Made by a program: the position numbers and the translations under genes. A stretch of DNA of 62,838 nucleotides from Oscillospiraceae bacterium (GTDB taxonomy: Bacteria; Bacillota; Clostridia; Oscillospirales; Ruminococcaceae). The stretch covers positions 1-62,838 of the forward strand of contig JAHHTS010000002.1 in NCBI GenBank assembly GCA_020024475.1, given 5' to 3'. Shown one piece after another: positions 52,879 to 62,499 of this stretch. Within the stretch, counting starts at the first letter, position 1. The number at the start of each line of letters is the position of its first letter. Below the pieces are notes generated by a model. The model was not told where the DNA came from. It did not search any database and was given only the letters and a program-made list of their open reading frames with translations.

Positions 52879-52902
52879 TAAATTAAGAAAGGTGGGAATA
52901 AA

Positions 52903-54177
52903 TTGTCATTACCTATAGATGAATATTCAGATGGTGCCATTCAAATAGAATGTCTTTCTGATTTTATGAAAGAGATTTTTTATATAAGGGATGCCGCTAA
53001 TCTGGATGAAAGCGAAGAACCAGAGAACAGAAATTTCTATTTTCGTGGACAAGCAAATTTGAGTTGGGATGTTGCTCCAATTATTTTTAGAAATCAGTAT
53101 TTAGCAAGTGAAGCCGAAATGGTTCGAAATGCTTATATAAGAAATCCGTCCGAATTTAGATTGTTGTCGACAGATTTTGAACGTTTAGCGAAGTTACAAC
53201 ATTATGGATTACCTACTCGTTTATTGGATGTAACTGCAAATCCACTGGTTGCTTTATATTTTGCTTGTCAGCCACATATCGAAAAAGACTTGGAAACAGG
53301 GCAAGATATTGAAACTGATGGTGTGGTCTTTTACCAACAAGCATATGGTAAAAACCATATGGATATGGAAGTGTCTGTAATTTCCTGCTTAGCAATTCTT
53401 GGTGTAGGTAGTAATCTAACACTCCAAGAATTTCTTGATTATTTAGAAATGCAACACATATATACAGAAAAAGGTGCTGATGAATGCAGAAAGAACCAAT
53501 ATAAAAGTTTAATTGAAACGTTGCAAAGAAATTATTTTGTATCTTCTAATTTAAATAATGAGCGATTGATTAGACAAAGCGGTTCGTTTATTTTGGCAGG
53601 AAAGTACAATATCACAATAAATCCATCGGATATCGGAAAAAGTGTAATTTCAGCTGCAATTAGTAGTACAAGGTCTGAATTTAATAAAAAATACTTCGTT
53701 ATTCCATCAGATAAAAAGAGCCAAATCCTATCTGAACTTGATTTTTGTAACATTAATGAAGGTTCATTATTTCCTGAGCTAGAACATCAGATGTCATATA
53801 TAAAGAAAAGCAAATCCAACATAGTTTCATCAACAATTTCTAGCTTTATGGAGGTCGAAATTCCTATTGCTAATGATGTTGTATCAATTGTATCAAATGA
53901 GGATATTTCTAATGAGCAGTTATATGAAATTATTCATAAGGTAGTCACAGCGAAAATTAATCCTCTTTTAGTTGATGATTGTACAGCTGCTATTATGGGA
54001 AATGTTTCAGTGGATTGGTATAATCGAGAATCTGTATTAAGCAAGATGCGCATTACTATTGCAGATGTTTTACGCAGAAATAATTTGGATCTTGTTAGTG
54101 CTAAAAACACAGCAAAATCAATTGTTGATGAAGTTTTGTACAAGATAAAAGAGTTACAGAACGATTATCAAGAATAA
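52903..54177 (+). CDS. FRG-domain protein within the type I RM locus
   Basis: The 424-aa protein has an FRG domain at about 45-240. The name-giving motif is FYFRGQANLSWD, followed by LAKLQHYGLPTRLLDVTANP and ALYFACQ. The remaining 200 residues are helical and unknown. TTG start at 52903 behind AAAGGTGGG. It lies between the hsdS shufflon and hsdR, 12 bp before hsdR, so it is probably co-expressed with the restriction subunit. FRG proteins recur in defence islands, but the activity is not established. Confidence 0.85.
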   Translation: MSLPIDEYSDGAIQIECLSDFMKEIFYIRDAANLDESEEPENRNFYFRGQANLSWDVAPIIFRNQYLASEAEMVRNAYIRNPSEFRLLSTDFERLAKLQHYGLPTRLLDVTANPLVALYFACQPHIEKDLETGQDIETDGVVFYQQAYGKNHMDMEVSVISCLAILGVGSNLTLQEFLDYLEMQHIYTEKGADECRKNQYKSLIETLQRNYFVSSNLNNERLIRQSGSFILAGKYNITINPSDIGKSVISAAISSTRSEFNKKYFVIPSDKKSQILSELDFCNINEGSLFPELEHQMSYIKKSKSNIVSSTISSFMEVEIPIANDVVSIVSNEDISNEQLYEIIHKVVTAKINPLLVDDCTAAIMGNVSVDWYNRESVLSKMRITIADVLRRNNLDLVSAKNTAKSIVDEVLYKIKELQNDYQE

Positions 54178-54189
54178 GGGGGAGTAAAT

Positions 54190-57100
54190 ATGCCAAGTTT
54201 ATATTCAGAAGCTGATTATGAAAATTCTATAATTGAGCTTTTTAAAAATGATTTGGAATATGAATACATATATGGTCCAGATATAGAAAGAGACTTTTAT
54301 GTACCATATTATGAAGATGTTTTAATAGATTCTTTATATAAATTGAATAGAGGGCTACCTGATGATGCTATTCAGGATGCTTTATTCAAATTAAAGAATT
54401 TTGAGAATGGAGAGTTGATTCGTCAAAATGCAATTTTTATGGATTACTTACAAAATGGTATTCCAGTACGTTATGTAGACAACGGGGAAGAACATTCTTC
54501 TATTGTTTATATTGTGGATTATAAAAATGTTGATAATAACTCTTTTATTATTGCTAATCAATGGACTTTTATTGAAAACAGTAATAAAAGACCGGATATA
54601 ATTCTATTCTTGAATGGACTACCAGTGGTCCTTGTGGAGTTAAAATCACCATCTAGAGAAGAAACAGATGTATCTGAAGCATATAGACAACTTCGTAATT
54701 ATATGAAAGAAATACCATCGATGTTTATTTATAATGCAATTTGTGTTATGAGTGACCAACTTACTTCTAGAGCCGGTACTATAACTTCAGGTGAAGACCG
54801 TTTTATGGAGTGGAAAACAGCTGATGGTAATTATGAAAACACTCAATATGCACAGTTTGATACATTTTTTGTTGGGATGTTCCAAAAGGAAAGATTATTA
54901 GATATTATAAAAAACTTTATTTGTTTTTCAAATGAGGGTATTCAATCATATAAAATTTTAGCAGGATACCATCAATACTTTGCTGTTAATAAAGCTATAC
55001 AATCAACTAAAAAGGCAACTGTTACAGATGGTAAAGGTGGTGTGTTTTGGCACACTCAAGGTAGCGGTAAATCTTTATCAATGGTATTTTATGCTCATTT
55101 GTTGCAAGAAGCTTTGGATAGTCGGACTATTGTGGTTATAACTGATAGAAATGATCTTGATGATCAACTTTACGGCCAATTTGCAAAATGCAAAGACTTT
55201 CTTAGACAAGAACCAGTTCAAGCTGAAAGCAGAGAACATTTAAAAACTCTTCTTGCAGGCAGGCAAGCCAACGGCATTATTTTTACAACAATGCAAAAAT
55301 TTGAAGAATCTGAAGATGCACTTTCTGAAAGAAGTAATGTCATTGTGATGGCTGATGAAGCACATAGAGGACAATATGGACTTACCGAAAAAGTTGATGA
55401 AAAAACAGGTAAAATTAAGATTGGTACTGCAAGAATTATAAGGAATTCTTTACCAAATGCAACATATATTGGATTTACTGGTACTCCGATTTCATCTAAG
55501 GATAGAAGCACTAGAGAAGTTTTTGGTGATTATATTGATGTTTATGATATGACTCAAGCCGTAGAAGATGGTGCAACTCGCCCAGTATATTATGAAAGCA
55601 GAGTTATAAAATTAAATCTGGATGAACAAACTCTTAAACTTATTGATACAGAATACGATATTATGGCTGCAAATGCCGATGAGGAAGTCATTCAAAAAAG
55701 TAAGCATGAGCTAGGTAAAATGGAAGCGATACTTGGAAATGACAATACAATAAATTCATTAGTTAGTGATATTTTGGATCACTATGAGAACAATCGTGAA
55801 AACTTACTAACTGGTAAGGCGATGATAGTTGCATATTCACGTCCAATAGCAATGAAAATTTATAAAAGAATACTTGAATTGCGTCCATCTTGGACTGAAA
55901 AAGTTGGAGTAGTTATGACATCTGGAAATAATGATCCAGAAGAATGGCGTGAAATAATCGGTAATAAGCACCATAAAGATGAACTTGCAAGAAAGTTTAA
56001 AGATAATAATAGTTCATTTAAAATAGCTATTGTTGTTGATATGTGGCTTACTGGATTTGATGTTCCTTCATTAGCAACAATGTATGTTTATAAGCCTATG
56101 AGCGGACATAATCTTATGCAAGCAATTGCACGTGTAAATAGAGTTTTCCAAGATAAGGAAGGTGGACTTGTTGTAGATTATGTGGGTATTGCTACTGCAC
56201 TTAAACAAGCGATGAACGATTACACTATTCGAGACAAAAAGAATTACGGCGATACTGACGTTGCAAAAGTAGCTTATCCAAAATTCCTTGAAAAGCTTAC
56301 TATATGTAAAGATATGTTCCACGGATGTAATTACGAGCAATTTATTTCTGGAAGCGATCTTGAAAGAGCAAGAACGATAAGTGGTGCAGTTAACTTCATT
56401 ATGGATAGAGATAAATTAGAAACAAGAGATTTATTTATTAAAGAAGCATTAATGCTTCATCAAGCGTTATCTTTGTGTTCTTCTCTTGTTTGTGAAGTAG
56501 ATAGATTTGAAGCAGCATTTTTTGAATCTGTGAGAGTTCTGGTTTTAAGATTAACTAATACAGGCGTAGGCAAAAAGATTTCATTGCCTGAAATGAACGC
56601 TAGGATAAATGAGTTATTAAAGCAAAGCATTAAAAGTGATGGTGTTATTAATTTATTTTCTGATGTAAAAGAAGAATTCTCTTTATTCGATCCGAAATTT
56701 TTAAATGAAATAGCTAATATGAAAGAAAAAAATTTAGCAGTTGAATTGCTTAAAAAGTTGATTGCTGAACAAGTTTCTGTATATAAAAGAACTAATGTAG
56801 TTAAATCTGAAAAGTTTAGCGAATTAATGCAAAGAGCATTAAATGCATATCTTAATGGAATGCTTACAAATGAAGAAGTTATTGAAGAAATGTTGAAACT
56901 TGCAAAGCAGATTGCAGAAGCCAATAAGGATGGAGAGCAGCTTGGATTAACTGCAGATGAATTAGCTTTCTATGATGCTTTAACAAAACCTCAGGCAATA
57001 AAAGATTTTTACGAGAATGAAGAACTTATAGCTATAACCAAAGAATTAACAGACACACTCAGAAAAAATAAAACAATTGATTGGCAAAAGCGAGAATCAG

Positions 57101-57228
57101 CAAGAGCTAAAATGCGTATGTTGATCAAAAAGCTATTAAAGAAACATAAGTATCCGCCAGAAGGTATGGAGGATGCAGTACAAACTGTTATGACACAATG
57201 TGAGTTATGGACAGATAATGTTATGTAA
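54190..57228 (+). CDS. hsdR: HsdR type I restriction subunit
   Basis: The 1012-aa motor-nuclease has the PD-(D/E)XK nuclease at D136-E150-K152 (RPDIILFLNG, VVLVELK), helicase motif I QGSGKS at 290-295 and the DEAH box at 389-392. Also seen are FTGTPIS, VVDMWLTGFDVPSL and QAIARVNRVF. It is of normal length and intact. ATG 54190 follows GGGGGAG. It needs HsdM and HsdS to bind DNA, so restriction should be off while the ICE splits hsdM. Confidence 0.95.
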   Translation: MPSLYSEADYENSIIELFKNDLEYEYIYGPDIERDFYVPYYEDVLIDSLYKLNRGLPDDAIQDALFKLKNFENGELIRQNAIFMDYLQNGIPVRYVDNGEEHSSIVYIVDYKNVDNNSFIIANQWTFIENSNKRPDIILFLNGLPVVLVELKSPSREETDVSEAYRQLRNYMKEIPSMFIYNAICVMSDQLTSRAGTITSGEDRFMEWKTADGNYENTQYAQFDTFFVGMFQKERLLDIIKNFICFSNEGIQSYKILAGYHQYFAVNKAIQSTKKATVTDGKGGVFWHTQGSGKSLSMVFYAHLLQEALDSRTIVVITDRNDLDDQLYGQFAKCKDFLRQEPVQAESREHLKTLLAGRQANGIIFTTMQKFEESEDALSERSNVIVMADEAHRGQYGLTEKVDEKTGKIKIGTARIIRNSLPNATYIGFTGTPISSKDRSTREVFGDYIDVYDMTQAVEDGATRPVYYESRVIKLNLDEQTLKLIDTEYDIMAANADEEVIQKSKHELGKMEAILGNDNTINSLVSDILDHYENNRENLLTGKAMIVAYSRPIAMKIYKRILELRPSWTEKVGVVMTSGNNDPEEWREIIGNKHHKDELARKFKDNNSSFKIAIVVDMWLTGFDVPSLATMYVYKPMSGHNLMQAIARVNRVFQDKEGGLVVDYVGIATALKQAMNDYTIRDKKNYGDTDVAKVAYPKFLEKLTICKDMFHGCNYEQFISGSDLERARTISGAVNFIMDRDKLETRDLFIKEALMLHQALSLCSSLVCEVDRFEAAFFESVRVLVLRLTNTGVGKKISLPEMNARINELLKQSIKSDGVINLFSDVKEEFSLFDPKFLNEIANMKEKNLAVELLKKLIAEQVSVYKRTNVVKSEKFSELMQRALNAYLNGMLTNEEVIEEMLKLAKQIAEANKDGEQLGLTADELAFYDALTKPQAIKDFYENEELIAITKELTDTLRKNKTIDWQKRESARAKMRMLIKKLLKKHKYPPEGMEDAVQTVMTQCELWTDNVM

Positions 57229-57451
57229 ATTGGTAGCATAAAATATTATATTAATTAGTGAGAAAGTCTTAAAAGATTTTCTACAAGGGATTATTGAGAT
57301 AACCCATGCTTTACAATTGGAAAAATGTTGTTATTTTTTAAAATAATTTATTAAAACTAGAAAAAATAGAAACGAACAAAATTCTCAGAATACTAATGAT
57401 ATATTGGTTAGAAAATTAAAAGATGATATGTATTTATAAAAAGGTGATTAT

Positions 57452-58369
57452 ATGGAAATAGAATTAAAAAAGCTTTCTTCGGATGGTAAAGTCGCATATT
57501 TAATAAAACCAATTCTTACTGTATTACAGGATGCTGGCGGTAAATTAGATAGAACTGAAATTAAAAATAGAATATCTGATTTAGACGACCAAATTGCTGA
57601 ATTTGCAGAAGCAGTAAAAACATCAAAATCAACAGGTAATACATATAAGGAATTCAACTTTAAATTCAATTTTGCGATAAAGGATTTATCATTTACAGAA
57701 CTTGTAAGCTACACAAAAGGAAATCCTACAATTACATTAACTAAAAAAGGTTTGGAAATAGATGTAGATTCTCTAGATGTAGATAAAGAAATTATGATTC
57801 CTTCAAAGAAATTTTGGAATGAGTTAAGTGAGAAAAATAAAACTCAGCATAACATAGACACTAACGTTAGTGAAACTAATGTTGATGAGTCAATGTCAGA
57901 AGATCAAATAAAAAATGATTTTAAAGAAAATTTATTGAATGCTATTGCAAGAATGTCTCCTAAAAAATTTGAAGCATTTTCTCGTTCTTTGCTTACAAAA
58001 ATTGGCGTTGAATTTACTAATAAAGGAGTTCAAATTAGTAATGATGGTGGCATTGATGGATATGGATACCATAAAGATTTAGATGATTTTAGAACAACAA
58101 GGGTAGTTATTCAATGTAAAAGATATAATACTGGCCCAGTTACAGAACCGGATATTAATCAGTTTTTAGGTGCTATGAATAAATTTCAAGCAGACTATGG
58201 AGTGTTTATTACAAATAGTCGCTTTACCAATAGTGCAAGAGTAGCTAGTAGAGAAGGATCTCCGATTACATTGATTGATGGAAATGATTTAGTTGATTTA
58301 GTTATTCGTTATCAATTATACATAACACCTGTGACTACATATATACTAGATGATTTTTATAGTGAATGA
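57452..58369 (+). CDS. mrr: Mrr-type restriction endonuclease
   Basis: The 305-aa protein has an N-terminal winged-helix Mrr_N domain (about 5-100) and a C-terminal Mrr-like PD-(D/E)XK domain: DGGIDG (D198-D202) and Q221-C-K223 in VVIQCKRY. Mrr enzymes cut modified DNA. AAAGGTG precedes ATG 57452. The 223-bp gap before it (57229-57451) shows only A/T-rich DNA and weak dyads. It stands between hsdR and CBASS in the defence island. Confidence 0.9.
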   Translation: MEIELKKLSSDGKVAYLIKPILTVLQDAGGKLDRTEIKNRISDLDDQIAEFAEAVKTSKSTGNTYKEFNFKFNFAIKDLSFTELVSYTKGNPTITLTKKGLEIDVDSLDVDKEIMIPSKKFWNELSEKNKTQHNIDTNVSETNVDESMSEDQIKNDFKENLLNAIARMSPKKFEAFSRSLLTKIGVEFTNKGVQISNDGGIDGYGYHKDLDDFRTTRVVIQCKRYNTGPVTEPDINQFLGAMNKFQADYGVFITNSRFTNSARVASREGSPITLIDGNDLVDLVIRYQLYITPVTTYILDDFYSE

Positions 58370-58491
58370 TAAAAGGATTGTTTATTCTGAAAATAGTATA
58401 AAATATATTGTGAAGATATTTTGTTCATATTTAAAGTTTTATATAAAAATATTATTTCATTATTTTTTTACAGAAAGGAGCTGAGAATAAA

Positions 58492-59862
58492 ATGTATGAT
58501 TTATCTGCAAAATTTAACACGTTTTATACTTCAAAAGTAGTTTTATCACAAGATGAACAAAATAAATTACATCAAAAAGCAAACTTAAATATTCAAAGAC
58601 TTAAAGACGGGTTAAAAGAATATAACAAAGATAATGATACTAATTATGTAATACAGGAAACTTGTGTTCAAGGTAGTGTTGCTATGTCAACGGTAGTTCA
58701 AAATGATGATAATGATTATGATATTGATGTAGCAATTGTTTTTGATAAAGAAGATCTTGGAGATAAAGGTGCATTGGCAACTAGAAATATGGTTGCTGCC
58801 GCATTGAAAGATAAAACAAAACAATTTAACACTGCTCCCAAAGTAAAAACGAGTTGTGTAAGAGTTTCATACGCTGAAGGTTATCATATTGATTTTGCAA
58901 TCTATAGACGAACTTATAACGAATCTCTTGAATGTTGGGAGTATGAGCATTCTGGTTCAGAATGGACCAAACGAGATCTAAGAGGATTAACTGATTGGTT
59001 TAAAGAAAAAAATGATTTATCAGATGGTAAGCTTAGGAAAGTAGTTAGACTTTCCAAAATGTTTTGCAAGTCAAGAGAAATATGGAAGAATATGCCAAGT
59101 GGGTTACTACAAACAGTTGTTTGAAATGAAGAATTACAAAATGTATATACTCGAATCGATGAGCTTTTCTATTATACAATGGAAGCTATTATAAAAAGAT
59201 TAGATGTTTATACAAGTGTATCGGCCCCAGTCGACGATGGAAGAGATCTAACTCCTAGAAAAATCGATAAAAAGAAAATGACAAATTGGAAAAATCGATT
59301 GAAAAGTAAAATAGAAGATTTGGACGTTTTGTTTAAAGATGATTGTACAGAGGATGAGGCTATTCAAGCGTGGTATGGATTTTTTAATCATGCTTATTGG
59401 AATCAAAACACATCATCTTTAGAAAGTACTTCTAATTCAAATTACTATGTAGTAAAAGTTAAATCATTTGCAGAAACGGAACAATTTATAGAAGATTTAT
59501 ATACATATTGTCCGCAATATAAATGTAGAATTTCTTGTCAAGTTAGTGGTAATGGATTTAGACCAAAACCAATTGCTCAATTTATGACGATGTTATCTCG
59601 ATATTTACCGCATAATTTTGAAATTCGATGTGAAATGGAATACACTGATTGTCCTCCTCCTTATAAAATAATGTGGAAAGTTAAAAACGTTGGTCCAGAG
59701 GCAGAAAGAAGAAATATGCTTAGAGGACAAATATTTGAAAAGGGAGATAGAATTATCGAGCATAGTAATTTTTATGGAAACCATTATATAGAATGTTACA
59801 TTATTAAAGATGAACTATGTGTTGCAAAACAACGCGTCGATATTCCTATTGGAAGGAGATAA
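58492..59862 (+). pseudogene. CBASS CD-NTase (SMODS) with an in-frame TGA
   Basis: The 457-codon frame encodes a cGAS/DncV-like nucleotidyltransferase: G61-S62, the metal pair D77/D79 in DYDIDVAI and D134 in HIDFAIYRR. Codon 211 (59122-59124) is TGA. The same frame continues without shift to 59862 (ELQNVYTRIDELFYYTM, PVDDGRDLTPRKID, TEDEAIQAWYGFFNHAYW). The second half has its own internal ATG at 59179 but no good ribosome site. GAAAGGAG precedes ATG 58492. The 210-aa product lacks the C-terminal helical part and is probably inactive unless the stop is read through. Confidence 0.85.
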
Positions 59863-59866
59863 TCTA

Positions 59867-60778
59867 ATGAAAATTTTGAAGCTTATAGGAATAATTATCT
59901 TTTCTATTCTTTGTGTTTGAGCTATGTTTATTTCAGAGCACAAAAAATGGGTAACGATAGGCAGTATTGCTGGTATATTTTTAGGTTTAGCAATACCAAA
60001 AATTAAATCTTTGGCAGAAGATTTAACTGACAATACTAATTGGAAGACTTCACAAAGGAAACTACTAAGAGGAGATATTATTAAAAAAGAAAGCATTGTA
60101 CGAATTTCTTTTGCGTGCCTCTTTAGAATCAAAGTGGGCAATAAATATTTATTAGTAAAAAATGAACGTGACACAGGGAAATATCAACCAGTTGGAGGAG
60201 TTTATAAGTTTACGGAAAATGAAAAAATGGAATTAAAAAATAAATTTCATGTAATTGATGATGATAAGATTCCTATTGATGAGTTTTCGAAAGATGATTA
60301 TCGATTACAATTAGAAAATCGTTATTTAAAAAAATTTATAAAAAGATTTAATAAGAAAGCAAATAGAGAATCTATTGATAATTTAAGTAGGGAATTTAAA
60401 GAAGAACTTATTGACAAAGAAATTGTAAATTGGAATCAAATAAACTACAGAGTTTGTGGAAGGCATATTACTGATCTTGAATTTAGTCAACATTTTCAAA
60501 TATACGAAATTCTTTTAGCTGATATAGTTGAATTATTACCTACAAAAGATCAGGAAATGGATCTGATAAAATTGAAAGAAAATCCATCTGATTTATATAA
60601 ATTTGCAGATGCAGACGAAATAAATTCTTTAGGTGTTGATCCTAAAAATAAAAATCTGCAAGAAAGTATTGCTACTCATACAAAAAAAATAGTTCAAGAA
60701 AACGAAGGAAAGTTATACAAGCTTCCAGAACAAGGAAAATGTTACAAAGTCAACTTAATTGACAGCAATGTAGATTGA
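59867..60778 (+). pseudogene. CBASS effector with membrane helices and NUDIX-like domain (Cap16-like), early in-frame TGA
   Basis: The proper start is ATG 59867, 7 bp after GGAAGGAG. The N-terminus encodes a membrane helix (KILKLIGIIIFSILCV), then codon 18 is TGA (59918-59920), after which the frame continues with a second helix (VTIGSIAGIFLGLAI). A SMODS-associated NUDIX-like domain follows (ISFACLFRIKVGNKYLLVKN, YQPVGGVYKF, EFKEELI). Translation could restart at ATG 59924, losing the first helix, but no ribosome site is there. In type I CBASS such proteins disrupt the membrane on sensing cyclic nucleotides. Confidence 0.8.
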
Positions 60779-60799
60779 TTGTTTAATTGTTAAATTACT

Positions 60800-60940
60800 A
60801 ACAGGTCTTAGGATGTTCCCTAACGAGGTATTTGTAGACGTGAGGACACAAATACACTGCTCGCTGAGATGCTCAGACGAGGCAGTTTTACCGTTTGGAT
60901 AGCCTTTGGGTATACAAATGGTCTGCTCGCTAAGATTATA
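60800..60940. ncRNA. Tandem hairpin repeat, candidate structured RNA or single-strand origin
   Basis: Two units of about 66 bp begin with ACGAGG and end with CTGCTCGCT(G/A)AGAT (60857-60870 and 60923-60936). Stems: TTAGG/CCTAA (60808-60823), GTATTTGT/ACAAATAC (60828-60855), ACTGCTCGCTGAG with CTCAG-CGAG-GCAGT (60856-60886, two bulges) and ACCGTTTG/CAAATGGT (60890-60922). No gene is present in 60779-61028. Strand and function are unknown. Confidence 0.5.
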
Positions 60941-60976
60941 CATAAAAACTTGTTCTACATAAGTTATACATTAAAC

Positions 60977-61025
60977 AAGGCACAGCAATGGATTTTGAAG
61001 TCCATAAACTGTGCCTTATCTTTTT
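60977..61025. terminator. Bidirectional terminator after CBASS / lipoprotein
   Basis: AAGGCACAG (60977-60985) pairs with CTGTGCCTT (61010-61018), with inner GGATTT/AGTCC pairing, then ATCTTTTT. It separates the plus-strand CBASS region from the minus-strand lipoprotein. Confidence 0.8.
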
Positions 61026-61028
61026 GTA

Positions 61029-61659
61029 TTATGCGTATCCAATGTATAGATTGTAGTCATTTTCACCGTATTTTTCATACCAAATGCAGACAGATTCAAA
61101 GCCTTCTAAATTCTTATATCTGTTTAATCTGCTTTCGATATTTACGATAGTTGATGTGGTTATTGATGTAACAGAAATAGGATTATCCCAACATTCTGTA
61201 GCATCAACATCATAAGTTAAGCCGAGATTAAATGCGTAATTTTTTGCGTATTCAATGTAATAATCAATGTCTACTTTCTGCTCTTGAGTGGTTTGTTTTT
61301 TAGTCTGAACCATTGTTTCTTCAACTGCTTTAGCAGGTTTAGGAACATTTTTAATCGTAGTTTTATTTTCAGTTGGTTTAGGTTTTGGTGTCGGTTTTAC
61401 TTCTGTAATTTGTGGTAAAGTCGTTGTAGAAGTTAAAATATTTTCTTTTTGTTCTTCTTTTGGAGCCACAACTTGCGTAGTGCATTTTTCTGTTGTTGCT
61501 GGCTCTGATGCAATGATTTGTGTTGAAGGTTCCTTTAATGATTTCTGTTTCTTGCATAGGTAAAACACTACTTGTTTCTGTTGGCATTTCAGCTTTATTA
61601 CAAGCCGATAATGATAAAGAGAAGAGCAAAATCAATACGATAATAAAATGCTTTCTCAT
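61029..61659 (-). pseudogene. Frameshifted lipoprotein gene
   Basis: From ATG 61659 the product starts as a lipoprotein: RKHFIIVLILLFSLSLSAC with lipobox L17-S-A-C20, followed by NKAEMPTETS. Around 61520-61560 the coding signal moves to another frame (one extra base). That frame gives a Thr/Lys/Pro-rich linker (TLPQITEVKPTPKPKPTE) and a C-terminal domain (DYYIEYAKNYAFNLGLTYD, WYEKYGENDYNLYIGYA) to 61029. One lipoprotein of about 210 aa is expected if the shift is repaired. Its ATG overlaps the tnpV stop (ATGA). Confidence 0.75.
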
Positions 61660-62027
61660 ACATAAATCACCTCGCTGTTCACGATTTCCATTACTTTGTT
61701 ACGGATGTTATTCATCTTTTTTACCCATAGCAACATATCGTTTTCTTTTAGTTGTTCGGTGATATTTTCTTTTTCAGCAAGTAATTTTACAAGCTAATCA
61801 AACATATTCTCAGCACGTTTATCAACTTCTGAAAGGTGTTGATATAATGTTCCTTTGGTTAAATAATTGTAGTAGATCACCTTGTGTTGTGTCTTTAAAT
61901 GCTGACGATAACGTTGTCCCCAGATACCAATATTGTATTTAGGATCTCCGTTTAAATGAAGATTTGGCAATAAATAATCGCCTAGTTGTGTGTACCCTAT
62001 ACTGGTGCTTTCATAAATTGATTTCAT
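61656..62027 (-). pseudogene. tnpV: tnpV copy with an in-frame TAG
   Basis: From ATG 62027 the frame encodes a TnpV-family protein (YTQLGDYLLPNLHL, LYQHLSEVDKRAENMF). Codon 78 is TAG (61796-61794), after which the same frame continues with LLAEKENITEQLKEND, LLWVKKMNNIRNKV and a TGA at 61656. The blocks after the stop match the end of the intact TnpV at 20564-20914. A single nonsense change thus truncates a 123-codon gene. GGAGGA lies upstream of the start. Confidence 0.8.
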
Positions 62028-62084
62028 ATGATTTTCCTCCGTTTCATATTTTGTATCACTATAATAACGGATAATTTTTTATAA

Positions 62085-62499
62085 AACGAATGTGCCGATT
62101 AAAATATTTAAGCAAATAAAAAAGAAGTGTGAGTTGTAAGTTCACACTTCAATTTAGGGTTTAAATATAAGATTTTTCGATGAAGTAACGCTTTGAAATT
62201 TTGCCTGTGATAGTAATGTATCCTTTTTCTTCAAGCTCTGCATTTAGGCGTTTGATTACTCTATACGCACTTGTTTTAGATACACCTAGCATAGTAGCGA
62301 CTTCTTGAGCTGTGTAAAATTTTTGTCCGACTGAAACAGTTTTTGTGTCTTTGTTTTCCATAGTTAGATCTCCTTTATCTTTCATAATTTTATAAACAAG
62401 AGATAGTATTCAATATAGTTCAATTTAAGGTGAGGAATTTTTTCTCTTTGTTTATTTGAATACATTGTATAAAATTATTTTAAAGATAACGAATGTGCC
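62085..62499. repeat. 12-bp direct repeats flanking the small HTH gene
   Basis: AACGAATGTGCC occurs at 62085-62096 and 62488-62499, on both sides of the HTH gene at 62161-62361. Regulator or replication sites are possible. Confidence 0.5.
62161..62361 (-). CDS. Small HTH (excisionase/MerR-like) protein
   Basis: The 66-aa protein has an HTH_17-like pattern: KFYTAQEVATMLGVSKTSAYRVIKRL, read as a region, followed by a wing ELEEKGYITITGKISKRYF. The start is ATG 62361 because AAAGGAG is just upstream; an earlier ATG at 62385 lies before that site. Such proteins act as excisionases or mobile-element regulators. With tnpV and the RepA-like ATPase it supports an outer mobile element. Confidence 0.78.
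   Translation of the reverse strand: MENKDTKTVSVGQKFYTAQEVATMLGVSKTSAYRVIKRLNAELEEKGYITITGKISKRYFIEKSYI

Noticed and set aside
58492..60778. TGA read as tryptophan (Mycoplasma-type code) or selenocysteine in the CBASS genes
   Set aside because: Trp in the same genes is always TGG, TGA is used as a normal stop elsewhere in the window (for example at the end of the giant helicase and gajA), and no selenocysteine signal was evident.
60800..60940. CRISPR array or retron RNA
   Set aside because: Only two imperfect units with internal stems are present, and there are no spacers, cas genes or reverse transcriptase nearby.
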